From Bacteroidia bacterium (lineage in GTDB: Bacteria > Bacteroidota > Bacteroidia > J057), in NCBI GenBank assembly GCA_030430575.1, contig JAUIKF010000030.1, positions 1-64,000 of the forward strand: DNA of 64,000 nucleotides, given 5' to 3'. A program made the position numbers and the translations under genes. The notes beneath the pieces are model-generated. The model made no database searches, was not told where the DNA came from, and saw nothing but the letters and a program-made list of their open reading frames with translations. This document shows, piece after piece, positions 22,601 to 30,504 of this stretch (position 1 is its first letter; every line of letters starts with the position of its first letter).

Positions 22601-23960
22601 GGTCATAGCCATATCTGCCTTGAATAACCGCATAAACATCTAATGAAGCGTTGTCAAGCCAATCCGATACGGCTTGATATTGAACGATTCGCCTATCTGT
22701 CGTCCAGTTTTCGTATTTATCCACCCATGCCTGATCGGCAGGGTTGACAGCTACAGGGCTGCTGCCATCGGTAGGTGCAGTGGCGATGTCTGCCCAGGTT
22801 TTGCCCGTTCCAAACACGCCTTCGGCTAGGTCGTCATGATCAGCTGTATGTTGGAATCTCGGAAACCAATTATTTTTCCCAGCCCATCCCCCAAAATCGT
22901 CACCTGTGGTGCTGCTGTTCAAGCCAGGATTAGCGGGGACCTGATCGGGGTTAAAGACTGTTTTAGAATAATAGGTATTCACTGATACGCCACCAGCGCC
23001 CCAAAAAACCGCAGAGAAATAGACCAATTCTCGGTCAGCCGTGATATGGCGACTATCGAACCAGCGATAAGTGAAATAATCCTCCCCTTGGGCATCCGTG
23101 CCAATAATTTGTTGGGGAATCAGGGTGCTTGCGGGATTGGTCGTCCCATAGATGTCGTAATCTACCTGTGCATTGGTACTCGCCTTAGTATCGGCATAAG
23201 CATTGCCATAAGGAGAGAAATTTGTGTACTGAGAGGCTTGTCCATTTCCTTGATCATCATCACAAATATAGTAGATGGTGCTTCCCGTCGTATGCGTCCG
23301 CTCAGTAGCAGTACTTCCAGGCGATCCGCTATATTCCCAGTCGCCCAATAACCCTAGGAAGCTTCCTGTGAGGGCATGCGTCGCCGCGACGCCTTTATCG
23401 ATGACATAAGGAGGCACCTTATTGGTGGCATATTCCAGGATGTCGGGGACATGATTCGCATTATTGTCAATGTATAAATACGCTCCAGGATGCGCTAAAT
23501 AGCCGTTAAAGGAACCGCCTGAGATCGTGTTGTTGGGGACAAACTGCCAATAATCGCCACTGGTGGCACCATTGGCGGCTGCGACCGCACCATTTTGGAA
23601 AATAGCCGCAGGCATAGACGTCACGCCAGCGGGCTGGGTATCAGCTCCATCGAGAATGCCGTCGTTGTCGTCATCGGGATCGGCAGAGTTGATCATTCCG
23701 TCTCCGTCGAGGTCATCGCTTGGGCCTGTTTCGAAGAAATCGGGCGTACCGTCTTTATCGGTATCGATGTCTAGGTAGAAGAAGCCAAAGATGGCGCTGG
23801 CGCCTGCGCCTTCTGAGAGGTAATCTATAATGATGGCTTTTTTGGTGGTAGGGATTAAGGTTTCTAGGTTACAAGTGCTTTGAGCAGTAGCGATCCAACT
23901 AGTGGTTAGCAGTAGGAGAAAACTACTGCCTCCTTTAAGGAGGGTGTATAGGTTTTTCAT
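19635..23960 (-). CDS. Giant HYR-repeat T9SS surface protein
   Basis: A 1441-residue secreted protein. Order of parts: signal peptide (MKNLYTLLKGGSSFLLLLTT); calcium-binding thrombospondin type 3-like repeats (DTDKDGTPDFFETG, DLDGDGMINSADPDDDND); a long unique region ending in a DUF4114-like GGGDRDYEDNVFYF motif; a DUF11-like module; at least four HYR (hyalin) repeats, three nearly identical; a concanavalin-like DUF1349-type module (about 190 residues); and a T9SS sorting domain ending LVKVVKR. It is expected on the cell surface as an adhesin or filament component. Two palindromic mini-elements are inserted in frame in the sorting domain. The start 27 codons downstream of the longest frame is set by the signal peptide. 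Confidence 0.88.
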   Translation of the reverse strand: MKNLYTLLKGGSSFLLLLTTSWIATAQSTCNLETLIPTTKKAIIIDYLSEGAGASAIFGFFYLDIDTDKDGTPDFFETGPSDDLDGDGMINSADPDDDNDGILDGADTQPAGVTSMPAAIFQNGAVAAANGATSGDYWQFVPNNTISGGSFNGYLAHPGAYLYIDNNANHVPDILEYATNKVPPYVIDKGVAATHALTGSFLGLLGDWEYSGSPGSTATERTHTTGSTIYYICDDDQGNGQASQYTNFSPYGNAYADTKASTNAQVDYDIYGTTNPASTLIPQQIIGTDAQGEDYFTYRWFDSRHITADRELVYFSAVFWGAGGVSVNTYYSKTVFNPDQVPANPGLNSSTTGDDFGGWAGKNNWFPRFQHTADHDDLAEGVFGTGKTWADIATAPTDGSSPVAVNPADQAWVDKYENWTTDRRIVQYQAVSDWLDNASLDVYAVIQGRYGYDLSADGQSIILRAVEGKMPHFMVVQPVGDPNSLIIGIEDIFGGGDRDYEDNVFYFTGLDEVAISAEKRDSFDAATCSQTIRYTSVIKNSGAATALGVTFTDVPDANSTLSIGSVTTTQGTVTTGNGAGHTSVLVNIGSLGAGDSVKIYFEVTVNNGVYPSTTTISNQGTVSGSNFSNVLTSDLEQADHAQPTATDLDELFGTLTVNCPANQQVAVNNNCEYLLPDYTSLASSPDFCTSFSASQSPNDGTTQSGITTITLTGTDGLGRSNTCTFDVTPTDGIAPTINCPATVFANNEVGNCSAVVTYTPPTGTDNCTGATTALTAGQGDGGIFPVGNNTETYTVTDAAGNTASCSFTVTVSDTEAPKITCPATVFANNDPGVCEAVVSYTPPSGTDNCPGQTTALTAGQGDGGIFPVGNSTETYTVTDAAGNTASCSFTVTVSDTEAPKITCPATVFANNTPGTCEGVATYIPPAGTDNCPGQATALTAGQGDGGTFPVGNSTETYTVTDAAGNTASCSFTVTVKDVESPTFNCPTSNVVRNTSPTVCSHLAVGSDLDPLVTDNCQVQSFINDFNNANSLDGASLPKGKTLVTWTATDVAGNSATCAYNIRIRDREGPVFDNCPPSATYLVPFCTTGHVHTWPTITATDNCTNPNKITFSPTLLSGSFFPLGTTYLHITATDKAGNTSDCDFSITVTEDCDPLPAGMDNEDIGNTGNVVGKTCYDATTGTFEIKTSGSGIGSNADGFHLISRESSSLTMDIIAHIVAHPTNNHQDHIGVMIRQTNANNAASVATLIAGDNKTLMVNRALGGLFSTGINGPTLPGPLWPGPSYWMRLQRVGTAFTASISPDGATWTIIGTMTAVITGTYEVGIAASAGTPGQVVHYTVDQLSISTGGAPRLGRDAINRVSTFPNPVRDELRFRVDGLEGDASIRLIDGTGRVVLFAGRDAMNRVSTTTIEGTFDVREIAAGVYLLEITTQNERQLVKVVKR
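19744..19771. repeat. GTAGAGACG-family palindrome inside sorting domain
   Basis: Arms of 13 bases, GTAGAGACGCGAT and ATCGCGTCTCTAC, are perfect complements around TC. The element is in frame and is translated, on the minus strand, as GRDAMNRVST within the T9SS sorting domain. Confidence 0.88.
19879..19906. repeat. GTAGAGACG-family palindrome at start of sorting domain
   Basis: Arms GTAGAGACGCGAT and ATCGCGTCTCTAC flank TT. It is translated as GRDAINRVST immediately before the FPNPV motif that opens the sorting domain. Confidence 0.88.
21035..21772 (-). repeat. Three near-identical 246-bp tandem units coding for HYR domains
   Basis: Units begin at 21035, 21281 and 21527 on the plus strand, period 246 bp (82 codons). 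They are close to identical at DNA level, including third codon positions, which points to recent tandem duplication or gene conversion rather than old domain repeats. Confidence 0.85.
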
Positions 23961-24286
23961 GAGTGAAGAGCGATTAGTGGTTATAAAGAACGTCAAATGT
24001 TGAGGGACCATTACCCATACAAAGGGCATTCCTACATGCACATAAATATTTTGAATAAAACATAAAAACGCCTAATAGGCCAAATAGGATATGATTCTAG
24101 GTCGTAATATGAAAAAAATGAGCTATGCCAATCGTGTCCTAATTAGGCTTTCTCTCCCAAATTTGAGATAATTTTTCTCAATTAGGCTATACCTAAAGGT
24201 AGATTTTGCCTGTGGTAGAAGCTTGTATTATTGTGCCAATTGTTTGAAGGGATGTTGTAAAAAGCTCAGAAAAGAGGAGAAGAATA
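23961..24286. other. Intergenic region upstream of giant T9SS gene
   Basis: AT-rich region with repeated words AATTAGGCT and CTAATAGGCC. It must hold the promoter of the minus-strand T9SS gene. No gene or RNA was recognised. Confidence 0.5.
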
Positions 24287-24320
24287 AGCCACGGATTACA
24301 CAGATTATCACGGATTTTCT
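24287..24320. repeat. Half copy of GCCACGGATT dispersed repeat
   Basis: AGCCACGGATTACACAGATT followed by ATCACGGATTTTC matches one arm of the hairpin at 2553. The partner arm is missing. Confidence 0.6.
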
Positions 24321-24393
24321 TTTTTAACCTGTGCAATTGGTGATAATTGTAAAGGGCTAAAAACTGCTTGACCGACTTGAACCTTTGAACCTC

Positions 24394-25218
24394 CTATTTT
24401 TTCCCTACCAAAAGCGCATGTCCTCCTGCCTCAATAAATGCTTCATTGGTTGCCACTTCTCTGCTGGCTTCTATAATTGCTTCAAACAAAGCAGGATCTT
24501 CTTCCTGAATCTTCAACAAGTGCCCTTCATTCTGATGCATAAATGTTCTTGTCGAAACGACATAAATATCCGATAGGCCCATCTTTGCCCAAAAGGCTTT
24601 GGTCTCGGCTAAGGTAGGGTAGTAGCCTTCCTGGAAGCCCTTTTCGCTGGCGTTGTGAAAGACACCGTCTTTCACAGCTCGGCGAAATACTTCGCTGGTG
24701 ACCTGGCCAGGGGTGCGCGCAGCGCGCCCGATCAGGCCTGCTAGGCCAGAGAACTTGGGGATAAAGCCTATCAACAATGTCCCTCCGGGTTTCACCACAC
24801 GCATCGCCTCTTTGGCAGCAGCGATACGGTCTTTTTCGCTCACCAAGTGATAAAATGGGCCACAGCTCAAGACAGCATCATAATGGTCCGAAGACAATGG
24901 CGAAAGATCAGTAGCATTTCCCACTAGAAAGTCTGCTACACGATTGGTTAATCCTTCCTCTTCAAATTTCGCCCTGGCGATGTCTATCAGCCTTGGCGAC
25001 AAATCAGTCAGGCTCAGGCGATAACCCCTTTTCGCAAATTCAAGGGCAAATCTGCCTGGGCCCGCGCCTACATCCAGGATGTGCGCCCCTTGAGGTACAT
25101 TTTCACATACGACCCGGATGACTTCCCCTTTTTCCAACATTCCTGCTGCCGAGTCCAGCCTGCCCCATTCGTCAAACTGGGAATAGTAGCTCCTGATTTT
25201 GTCAAATGATTCTTCCAT
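24394..25218 (-). CDS. Class I SAM-dependent methyltransferase
   Basis: A 274-residue methyltransferase with motif I HILDVGAGPGRFAL (46-58), motif II LTDLSPRLIDIA, an AVLSCGPFYHL motif IV and the post-motif VVKPGGTLLIG. The core is of the Methyltransf_11/UbiE type; the C-terminal 100 residues (AEMKAFW-like region, TRTFMHQNEGH) probably form the substrate cap. No cofactor or lipid pathway genes are near, so the substrate is unknown. The ATG is preceded on the coding strand by five heptads (CCTAGAA, CATAAAA, CTTAGAA, CATAAAA, CCTTAAC) and a 9-base gap, with no Shine-Dalgarno site. Confidence 0.9.
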   Translation of the reverse strand: MEESFDKIRSYYSQFDEWGRLDSAAGMLEKGEVIRVVCENVPQGAHILDVGAGPGRFALEFAKRGYRLSLTDLSPRLIDIARAKFEEEGLTNRVADFLVGNATDLSPLSSDHYDAVLSCGPFYHLVSEKDRIAAAKEAMRVVKPGGTLLIGFIPKFSGLAGLIGRAARTPGQVTSEVFRRAVKDGVFHNASEKGFQEGYYPTLAETKAFWAKMGLSDIYVVSTRTFMHQNEGHLLKIQEEDPALFEAIIEASREVATNEAFIEAGGHALLVGKK

Positions 25219-25227
25219 GAGCTTATC

Positions 25228-25262
25228 GTTAAGGTTTTATGTTCTAAGTTTTATGTTCTAGG
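25228..25262 (-). repeat. Heptad leader array before methyltransferase gene
   Basis: On the minus strand five in-phase heptads read CCTAGAA, CATAAAA, CTTAGAA, CATAAAA and CCTTAAC, ending 9 bases before the start codon. CCTAGAA and CATAAAA also occur as leader heptads at 55384-55418. Confidence 0.75.
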
Positions 25263-25271
25263 TTGCTTTTT

Positions 25272-25341
25272 AACCCTGAACCCTGAACCCTGAACCCTGA
25301 ACCCTGAACCCTGAACCCTGAACCCTGAACCCTGAACCCTG
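25272..25341. repeat. Ten perfect AACCCTG heptads
   Basis: Ten uninterrupted copies of AACCCTG (CAGGGTT on the other strand) lie between two minus-strand genes. Four further copies lie at 43998-44025 and reverse-strand copies near 55292-55312. Heptads of this type are not telomeric here; they are internal. Confidence 0.95.
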
Positions 25342-25348
25342 AACCTCT

Positions 25349-28300
25349 TCACCCCCTCCCCTCACTTGGCACTTCTCCAAATTCCTCCACATAACAGCGC
25401 GTAAAATAGCTAGGCGAATTAAAGCCCACCATATAGCCAATCTCGGCCATCGTGAGGGTGGGGTCTTTGAGAAATTCTTTGGCCTTGAGGAGGCGTAAGA
25501 GGCGGATATACTTGGTGAGTGAACGGCCTGTCAAGGCAGTGATTTTGCGATGCATTTGGGAGCGGCTCATGCCCATGGCTTTGCACAGTTCGGGAACTCT
25601 GAACGCCTCATCTGTTAGATTGGATTCGAGGACTTCTTTGAGTCGGAGGATGAAGGCATCTTCCTGTATGATATTGCGGTCTTCGCTAGGCGGGAGATCG
25701 CTTGTGGAGGTATACCTCGCCTGCAGCAGTTGCCGCAGCTCTATGAGCTTGCGGATGCGAATAAGGAGCTCCTCCTTGTTGAATGGCTTGGCGAGGTAGG
25801 CATCTGCCCCGCGCTCAAATCCGCTGATGCGAGAGTCGGCATCTGTCTTGGCCGTCAGCATGATGATGGGGATATGGCTGGTCCGGTTGTCGGTTTTGAG
25901 GGTTTTGAGCAGCTCAAAGCCGTTTTTGCGGGGCATCATCACGTCGCTGACGATGAGGTCTGGGATTTCCTCCAAGGCGGTTTCTATGCCTTCCTGGCCG
26001 TCCTTGGCGACCAGAACCTCATAGTCGTTGAGGCAGGTGAGGAGGTATTCTACCACATCGGCATTGTCCTCTGTGACGAGGACGGTAGGCATGCCTTCCT
26101 TGCGAGCGGCAGGTGTCGAAGGCGTAGCTGTAGTTTCTTCAACTTCGGGGACGGACGGCTCCGAGAGGATAGGCGTCTTGAAGTCTTCGGCCAAGGGAGC
26201 CGTTTGGCGGATCGGCAGTTGAATCATGAAGGTAGTGCCTTTTCCCACCTCACTGTCCACACTGATCGCTCCATCTAGCAAGGTGACCAATTCTTGGGTT
26301 AGCGCCAGCCCGATTCCTGTCCCTTCTCCTTCCCTTACAGAAGAATTGTCCGCCTGATAAAACTGATCGAATACATGGGGTAATTTGTCAGCTGGGATTC
26401 CCTTGCCAGTATCCGAGACCCTCAAGACAAGAAAGTCTGAAAGACTGATAGCCTGGGGCTTGTCCTGAGCGGAGTCGAAGGGGACTGAGGATTCAGTTTT
26501 GGGCGCATGAAGGACACGGACACGGAGCTTGACTTCTCCGCCTGCTGGGGTAAACTTAATCGCATTTGACAGCAAATTGGAGACGATTCGCAGAGTCTTT
26601 TCGATGTCATAGTCCATGAACAGTTCGTCTATATGGGTGTCAAAGGACAATTGGATGCGCTTCAGGTCAGCCAGGGAGCTGAATGACTCGGCTATATAGT
26701 TGAGGTATTGAATGATATTTCCTTGGATATATTCTATCTCCAGTTTGCCGGATTCAAGTTTCCGGAGATCAAGGATCTGATTGATCAATTCTAATAGGTT
26801 ATGGCTATTGCGCTTGATGAGTTTTCGTGCTTTCTCATATCCTGAAATGGTGTCCACCATGCCTAAAATTACGGTCAGCGGTGTCCGGAATTCGTGGGAG
26901 ATGTTGGTGAAAAAGCGAGACTTCTCCCGGTCCAGCTCTTTGAGTTGTTCGGCTTGGACTTCAAGCTGGTCTTTTTGGAGACGGACTTCTTGCGTTCGTT
27001 CCAAAACAATGGCCTCCAGCTCCTCGGTACGTGCTTTGAGCTGGCGGGTACGCCATTGGAGCAAGGCATATATACCGCTTATGGCTAAGATGATATACAG
27101 GGTATAAGCCCACCAGCTGCGGTACCACGGCGGCAAAATCGTGAATTCAAAGATGCCTTCTGCGCTTTCTTCTCGATAGATATTTCGCCCTTTTACCCGA
27201 AAACGATACGTGCCTTCTCTGAGGTTGGTATAATCCTTTTGGGTCTCCTGGGTCCATTTTGACCATTTTTCATCAAACCCGTCCATACGAAACCTATACT
27301 CCGTCTTGTCAGGATCGTCAAAAGCTGGCAAGGCATATTCAAAGCGGATCGCATTGTCTCGATAAGGAAGCTCAAATTCCGTTTGATTAGGATTGATCAG
27401 TCCATCAAAAACGAGGGAATCTCCATTGGAAACCAGCTTTCGGACGGCTGCTGGAAACAGGGGCTGAGTAGATGCGGTGATGCGATGGTCATACCGAATA
27501 AGGCCATTGTCTCCTGCTAGCCACAGGATATCGGGATTTGCTTCATTTATATAGATCGCCAAAAATTCGTCAAAGTCTCTTAATCGGTGGAAAGGAGTGG
27601 CTTCAAATGTATACCCTTCTTTGCCATCGGGAATCCACAAGTCAATGTCCCTTATGTTTTTTGAAAAGCTTTCTATCCACACCCGTTGGGTCGGATCTTC
27701 ATATACAAAGGTAATTTGTCGATTAGGGGTGGTATATTTAGGGGAAAAAGAGCCGTCGGGAATCAAAGTTTCCTTGGCTGCGTCATATGTTTTCAGTCCA
27801 TCTGTATTGGCCAAGGTTACTTTCCCGCTTACCAAATAAGTTCTCCCTTGACCTGCCTGCCCAATGAAGGATTTAATATGGGCTGGAAACGTCTTATGAG
27901 GATCGGCTTTTGATTCTTTAAGCATGCTACCAAGCACGCTATCAGAAAGAGTAATTTTTACATATCCTTTAGACAGCCCTGCCCACAAAACCCCTGGCAT
28001 CTCCTCTGTCATCTTCTGCACCTCTTCTGAAAAACCCCTTACCTGGCCGATAGATTTCCACTTGTCATCTATTTTTTTGAAGATGGTAATTCCTTTTGGG
28101 TGAGCTATATAGAGCAATTCAGGGTGAAAAGGAGAGGGACAAATGGAGAAAGCATTCAGGTCAGCAATCTGGACGGGAGGTGTCTGTGAAACATCGTAAA
28201 TTCCTAAGATGGTTGAAGCCCATAAAGCACCATCCACCACCGTGAGGCTATTACATATTTCCTTGACTTCGGGAATCTTGCGGATAGAAGGAGGTTGATG

Positions 28301-29431
28301 CGAGAAGGTAGGCTCAAGGTAATAGATTCCTTTGGTGCCACACATATACATTCGCTCCCTGTACCATTTGACATCCCAGAGGTCCATGTCCAGGCCATGA
28401 GGCTTTGTATAGGCAGAAAATGGGGATTGGGCCTCTACGCGTGCTATTCCGTCAAATAATGTCAGCCACAGCCCCCCTGCCTGATCTTCAAAGATGTGGG
28501 TCACAACCCCATCCCTAAGGCCATCAGCTTCATTGACTACGCGAAGTAGCTCGCCCGAAGGGCTCATGATAGCCAATGCCCCTTGAAGGCAAGCCAATGC
28601 GATATTGCCGTTGGCCAAGAGAGTACCCGAATAGATGGGGTACTGTTGAAGGAATTCCTGCATGGCTGGCGAGGCTTGGAAGGGCTTGATCCCTTGGCCG
28701 TCATAGACGTGAAGTCCTGCCAGTGAAGCGCCTATCAGCGCTTGCTGAGGGCCCAGTGGCAGCATGGTATGGATACGGTTTTGGGCAAAAAAATCACCTC
28801 CTGGGACCATTTCCAATTGGTCCCCTACCAGCCGCATCAGCCCTTTGTCTGCGACTCGGACAAAAATCTCATCTTGAAACCCATACGTCAAGGTAGCGTC
28901 CGTGCCATAGGCCAATACGTCTAGGTGCTCCTCTGTAGTTGCTGAGGCTTCCACCCATCGAATCAAGCATTTATCTGACCCAAAATAGGTCCCATGGCTT
29001 GTCTCAACGATAGATGCAACGATGCTAATATCTCGGTATTCTTTTGGGAGTAATTTCCGTAGGGAAATGAATTTTAGCTGATGCTTCTTTCGGGGATTAG
29101 CCAAATAGCCAAATACCTGCCTGGCACCCACCAGAATACGTCCTTTGGAGTCTTTGTATAGGACGCGCACCAATTTCCCAAAATTCGTTTTAATTAAGCG
29201 CCATTTAGCCCCATCGTATTCTAAAATTCCAAAATTATTGGCGACATAAATGAAGCCCCTGTCATCCTGTGTGGTCATCCAGTTTTGGGTATATCCATTG
29301 TAGTCCTGTGGGCTGAAATTTTGGACAAAAGGATGGGCTACAACCTGTTCGTAGGCGGATTCACTGTTTTGAGCGACCGCACTTGCGCATAAGAAGAAAA
29401 TACCCAGAAGTTGGATCAAGCGTTCTTTCAC
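25349..29431 (-). CDS. Hybrid two-component sensor regulator (HTCS)
   Basis: A 1360-residue one-protein signalling system. Order: signal peptide; two Reg_prop beta-propellers (to about 690); a Y_Y_Y domain (YRFRMDGFDEKWSKW); one membrane helix near 770-792; a coiled coil; HisKA with phospho-His in ISHEFRTPL (about 845); HATPase with NAIKFTP, DTGKGIP and GTGIGLAL; a receiver with VSDVMMP (Asp about 1162); and an AraC-type helix-turn-helix at the end. It senses a periplasmic ligand, usually a glycan breakdown product, and regulates nearby genes directly. No SusCD pair is in the window. A dispersed repeat adds the residues FDSAQDKP inside the ATPase domain near 987. Confidence 0.95.
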   Translation of the reverse strand: MKERLIQLLGIFFLCASAVAQNSESAYEQVVAHPFVQNFSPQDYNGYTQNWMTTQDDRGFIYVANNFGILEYDGAKWRLIKTNFGKLVRVLYKDSKGRILVGARQVFGYLANPRKKHQLKFISLRKLLPKEYRDISIVASIVETSHGTYFGSDKCLIRWVEASATTEEHLDVLAYGTDATLTYGFQDEIFVRVADKGLMRLVGDQLEMVPGGDFFAQNRIHTMLPLGPQQALIGASLAGLHVYDGQGIKPFQASPAMQEFLQQYPIYSGTLLANGNIALACLQGALAIMSPSGELLRVVNEADGLRDGVVTHIFEDQAGGLWLTLFDGIARVEAQSPFSAYTKPHGLDMDLWDVKWYRERMYMCGTKGIYYLEPTFSHQPPSIRKIPEVKEICNSLTVVDGALWASTILGIYDVSQTPPVQIADLNAFSICPSPFHPELLYIAHPKGITIFKKIDDKWKSIGQVRGFSEEVQKMTEEMPGVLWAGLSKGYVKITLSDSVLGSMLKESKADPHKTFPAHIKSFIGQAGQGRTYLVSGKVTLANTDGLKTYDAAKETLIPDGSFSPKYTTPNRQITFVYEDPTQRVWIESFSKNIRDIDLWIPDGKEGYTFEATPFHRLRDFDEFLAIYINEANPDILWLAGDNGLIRYDHRITASTQPLFPAAVRKLVSNGDSLVFDGLINPNQTEFELPYRDNAIRFEYALPAFDDPDKTEYRFRMDGFDEKWSKWTQETQKDYTNLREGTYRFRVKGRNIYREESAEGIFEFTILPPWYRSWWAYTLYIILAISGIYALLQWRTRQLKARTEELEAIVLERTQEVRLQKDQLEVQAEQLKELDREKSRFFTNISHEFRTPLTVILGMVDTISGYEKARKLIKRNSHNLLELINQILDLRKLESGKLEIEYIQGNIIQYLNYIAESFSSLADLKRIQLSFDTHIDELFMDYDIEKTLRIVSNLLSNAIKFTPAGGEVKLRVRVLHAPKTESSVPFDSAQDKPQAISLSDFLVLRVSDTGKGIPADKLPHVFDQFYQADNSSVREGEGTGIGLALTQELVTLLDGAISVDSEVGKGTTFMIQLPIRQTAPLAEDFKTPILSEPSVPEVEETTATPSTPAARKEGMPTVLVTEDNADVVEYLLTCLNDYEVLVAKDGQEGIETALEEIPDLIVSDVMMPRKNGFELLKTLKTDNRTSHIPIIMLTAKTDADSRISGFERGADAYLAKPFNKEELLIRIRKLIELRQLLQARYTSTSDLPPSEDRNIIQEDAFILRLKEVLESNLTDEAFRVPELCKAMGMSRSQMHRKITALTGRSLTKYIRLLRLLKAKEFLKDPTLTMAEIGYMVGFNSPSYFTRCYVEEFGEVPSEGRG
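26459..26482. repeat. Dispersed repeat inside kinase ATPase domain
   Basis: The plus strand reads CTTGTCCTGAGCGGAGTCGA followed by AGGG, part of a family of CCTGAGC/GAAGGG words scattered over the window (for example near 32753, 49283 and 58418). Here it is translated, on the minus strand, as FDSAQDKP in a loop. Confidence 0.75.
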
Positions 29432-29490
29432 CTGCTAAAGCTACATCTTTCCACAGAAAGACTCAAGCGGGCGAAATCAGGTATTTGGAT

Positions 29491-29513
29491 AAAAAAACCG
29501 CCCGAAGGCGGTT
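29491..29513 (-). terminator. Rho-independent terminator
   Basis: Read on the minus strand, AACCGCC-TTCG-GGCGGTT is a perfect 7-bp stem (29496-29513) with a stable tetraloop, followed by a T-run (29491-29497). It ends the secreted coiled-coil gene at 29574. Confidence 0.88.
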
Positions 29514-29573
29514 CCTGAAAGGTTTTATATTTTGGGGCATAATCAGCTGACCTAGCTCATAGAACTTTCTGCC

Positions 29574-30239
29574 TTAGTCAACATCTTCCAAAATAGCGTC
29601 TGCCTTTGCGGCAGCTCTTATGCGCTCGTCTCTGATCGCCTCCTCGTTGGCCTGTATTTTATTGGCGTTTTCCAGCATTTTCTTTTCCTTCTGAGCCAAG
29701 AGGGATTCGTAATACCGGATCAATTTTCTGTTTTGACTGATGGCTACCTCACTGACATCTGACATGCCTGTATTGGTCACTGAAAGTGAGTCGATTGTGC
29801 CTTCCAAAGCATTGCACTCTACCTCCAAATAGTCAATTTCAATATTTAACTCCTCGATCTCATCGTATAGCCTTTGTTCTTCTTTAGTTCGATCAGGGTA
29901 AACAAGGGTTCCTCCATAGGAAACCAGGTCCCGCGAATAGGGCACATAGTCCTCAAGGGTGATAGAGGCACCTTCTTTCATAAATAAGATTGCGTCTGTT
30001 TGTATTTCTATAGACATGAGTTCTATGGCATGACCTAGGACGGGATAGGCTGACAGGCTCGTATCAATCGGTTCAATAACAACATCAGAATAGGCATCTG
30101 GTACGCTGCCTGTACTCCAGTTTCTCGGTTCATTCCAATTGTGTTCACTGCCAGGGGTGCCGCCTATCCAGGTGACGGTGTATTGAGCGAGAGCAGAGGT
30201 AGAAATCAGGGTAAATACGATGACAATAAGCGTTCTCAT
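29574..30239 (-). CDS. Secreted protein with beta-helix-like head and coiled coil
   Basis: A 221-residue exported protein. Signal peptide MRTLIVIVFTLISTSALAQ, then WIGGTPGSEHNWNEPRNWST and DVVIEP, a motif seen at the head of cell-surface parallel beta-helix proteins. Residues about 120 to 220 form a long coiled coil (RLYDEIEELNIEIDYLEV, KEKKMLENANKIQANEEAI). It lacks a T9SS sorting domain. It may be a small periplasmic or outer-membrane-associated structural protein. It is followed by a strong terminator, so it is transcribed separately from the regulator gene downstream. Function is unknown. Confidence 0.75.
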   Translation of the reverse strand: MRTLIVIVFTLISTSALAQYTVTWIGGTPGSEHNWNEPRNWSTGSVPDAYSDVVIEPIDTSLSAYPVLGHAIELMSIEIQTDAILFMKEGASITLEDYVPYSRDLVSYGGTLVYPDRTKEEQRLYDEIEELNIEIDYLEVECNALEGTIDSLSVTNTGMSDVSEVAISQNRKLIRYYESLLAQKEKKMLENANKIQANEEAIRDERIRAAAKADAILEDVD

Positions 30240-30504
30240 GATGTGATAGGTAAATATTTGATTTTGGCACCCAAGGTAGCATCTTCATTTGTTACAACCA
30301 ATATGCTTTTCTAGCCATTACTTGCATTCAATGAAAAGAGAACCCCTTTTCGTCCTATTTTATTATACCTAATTTCACAAGAAAATCCGCCAAATCACCT
30401 TGATTTCATGGAGGTTTTTGTCTTACAGAAATAGAAAACCGGGCGGACATTCATCACATAAACCATGAATAATACACCCAGATTTTTTTCACTCACCTCC
30501 TCCC

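Noticed and set aside
25272-25341. Telomere-like repeats marking a chromosome end
   Set aside because: The heptads are internal, flanked by genes on both sides, and occur at several loci.
25730-26278. Plus-strand frame of 182 codons opposite the receiver domain
   Set aside because: Shadow of the sensor regulator gene, which has unbroken domain structure.
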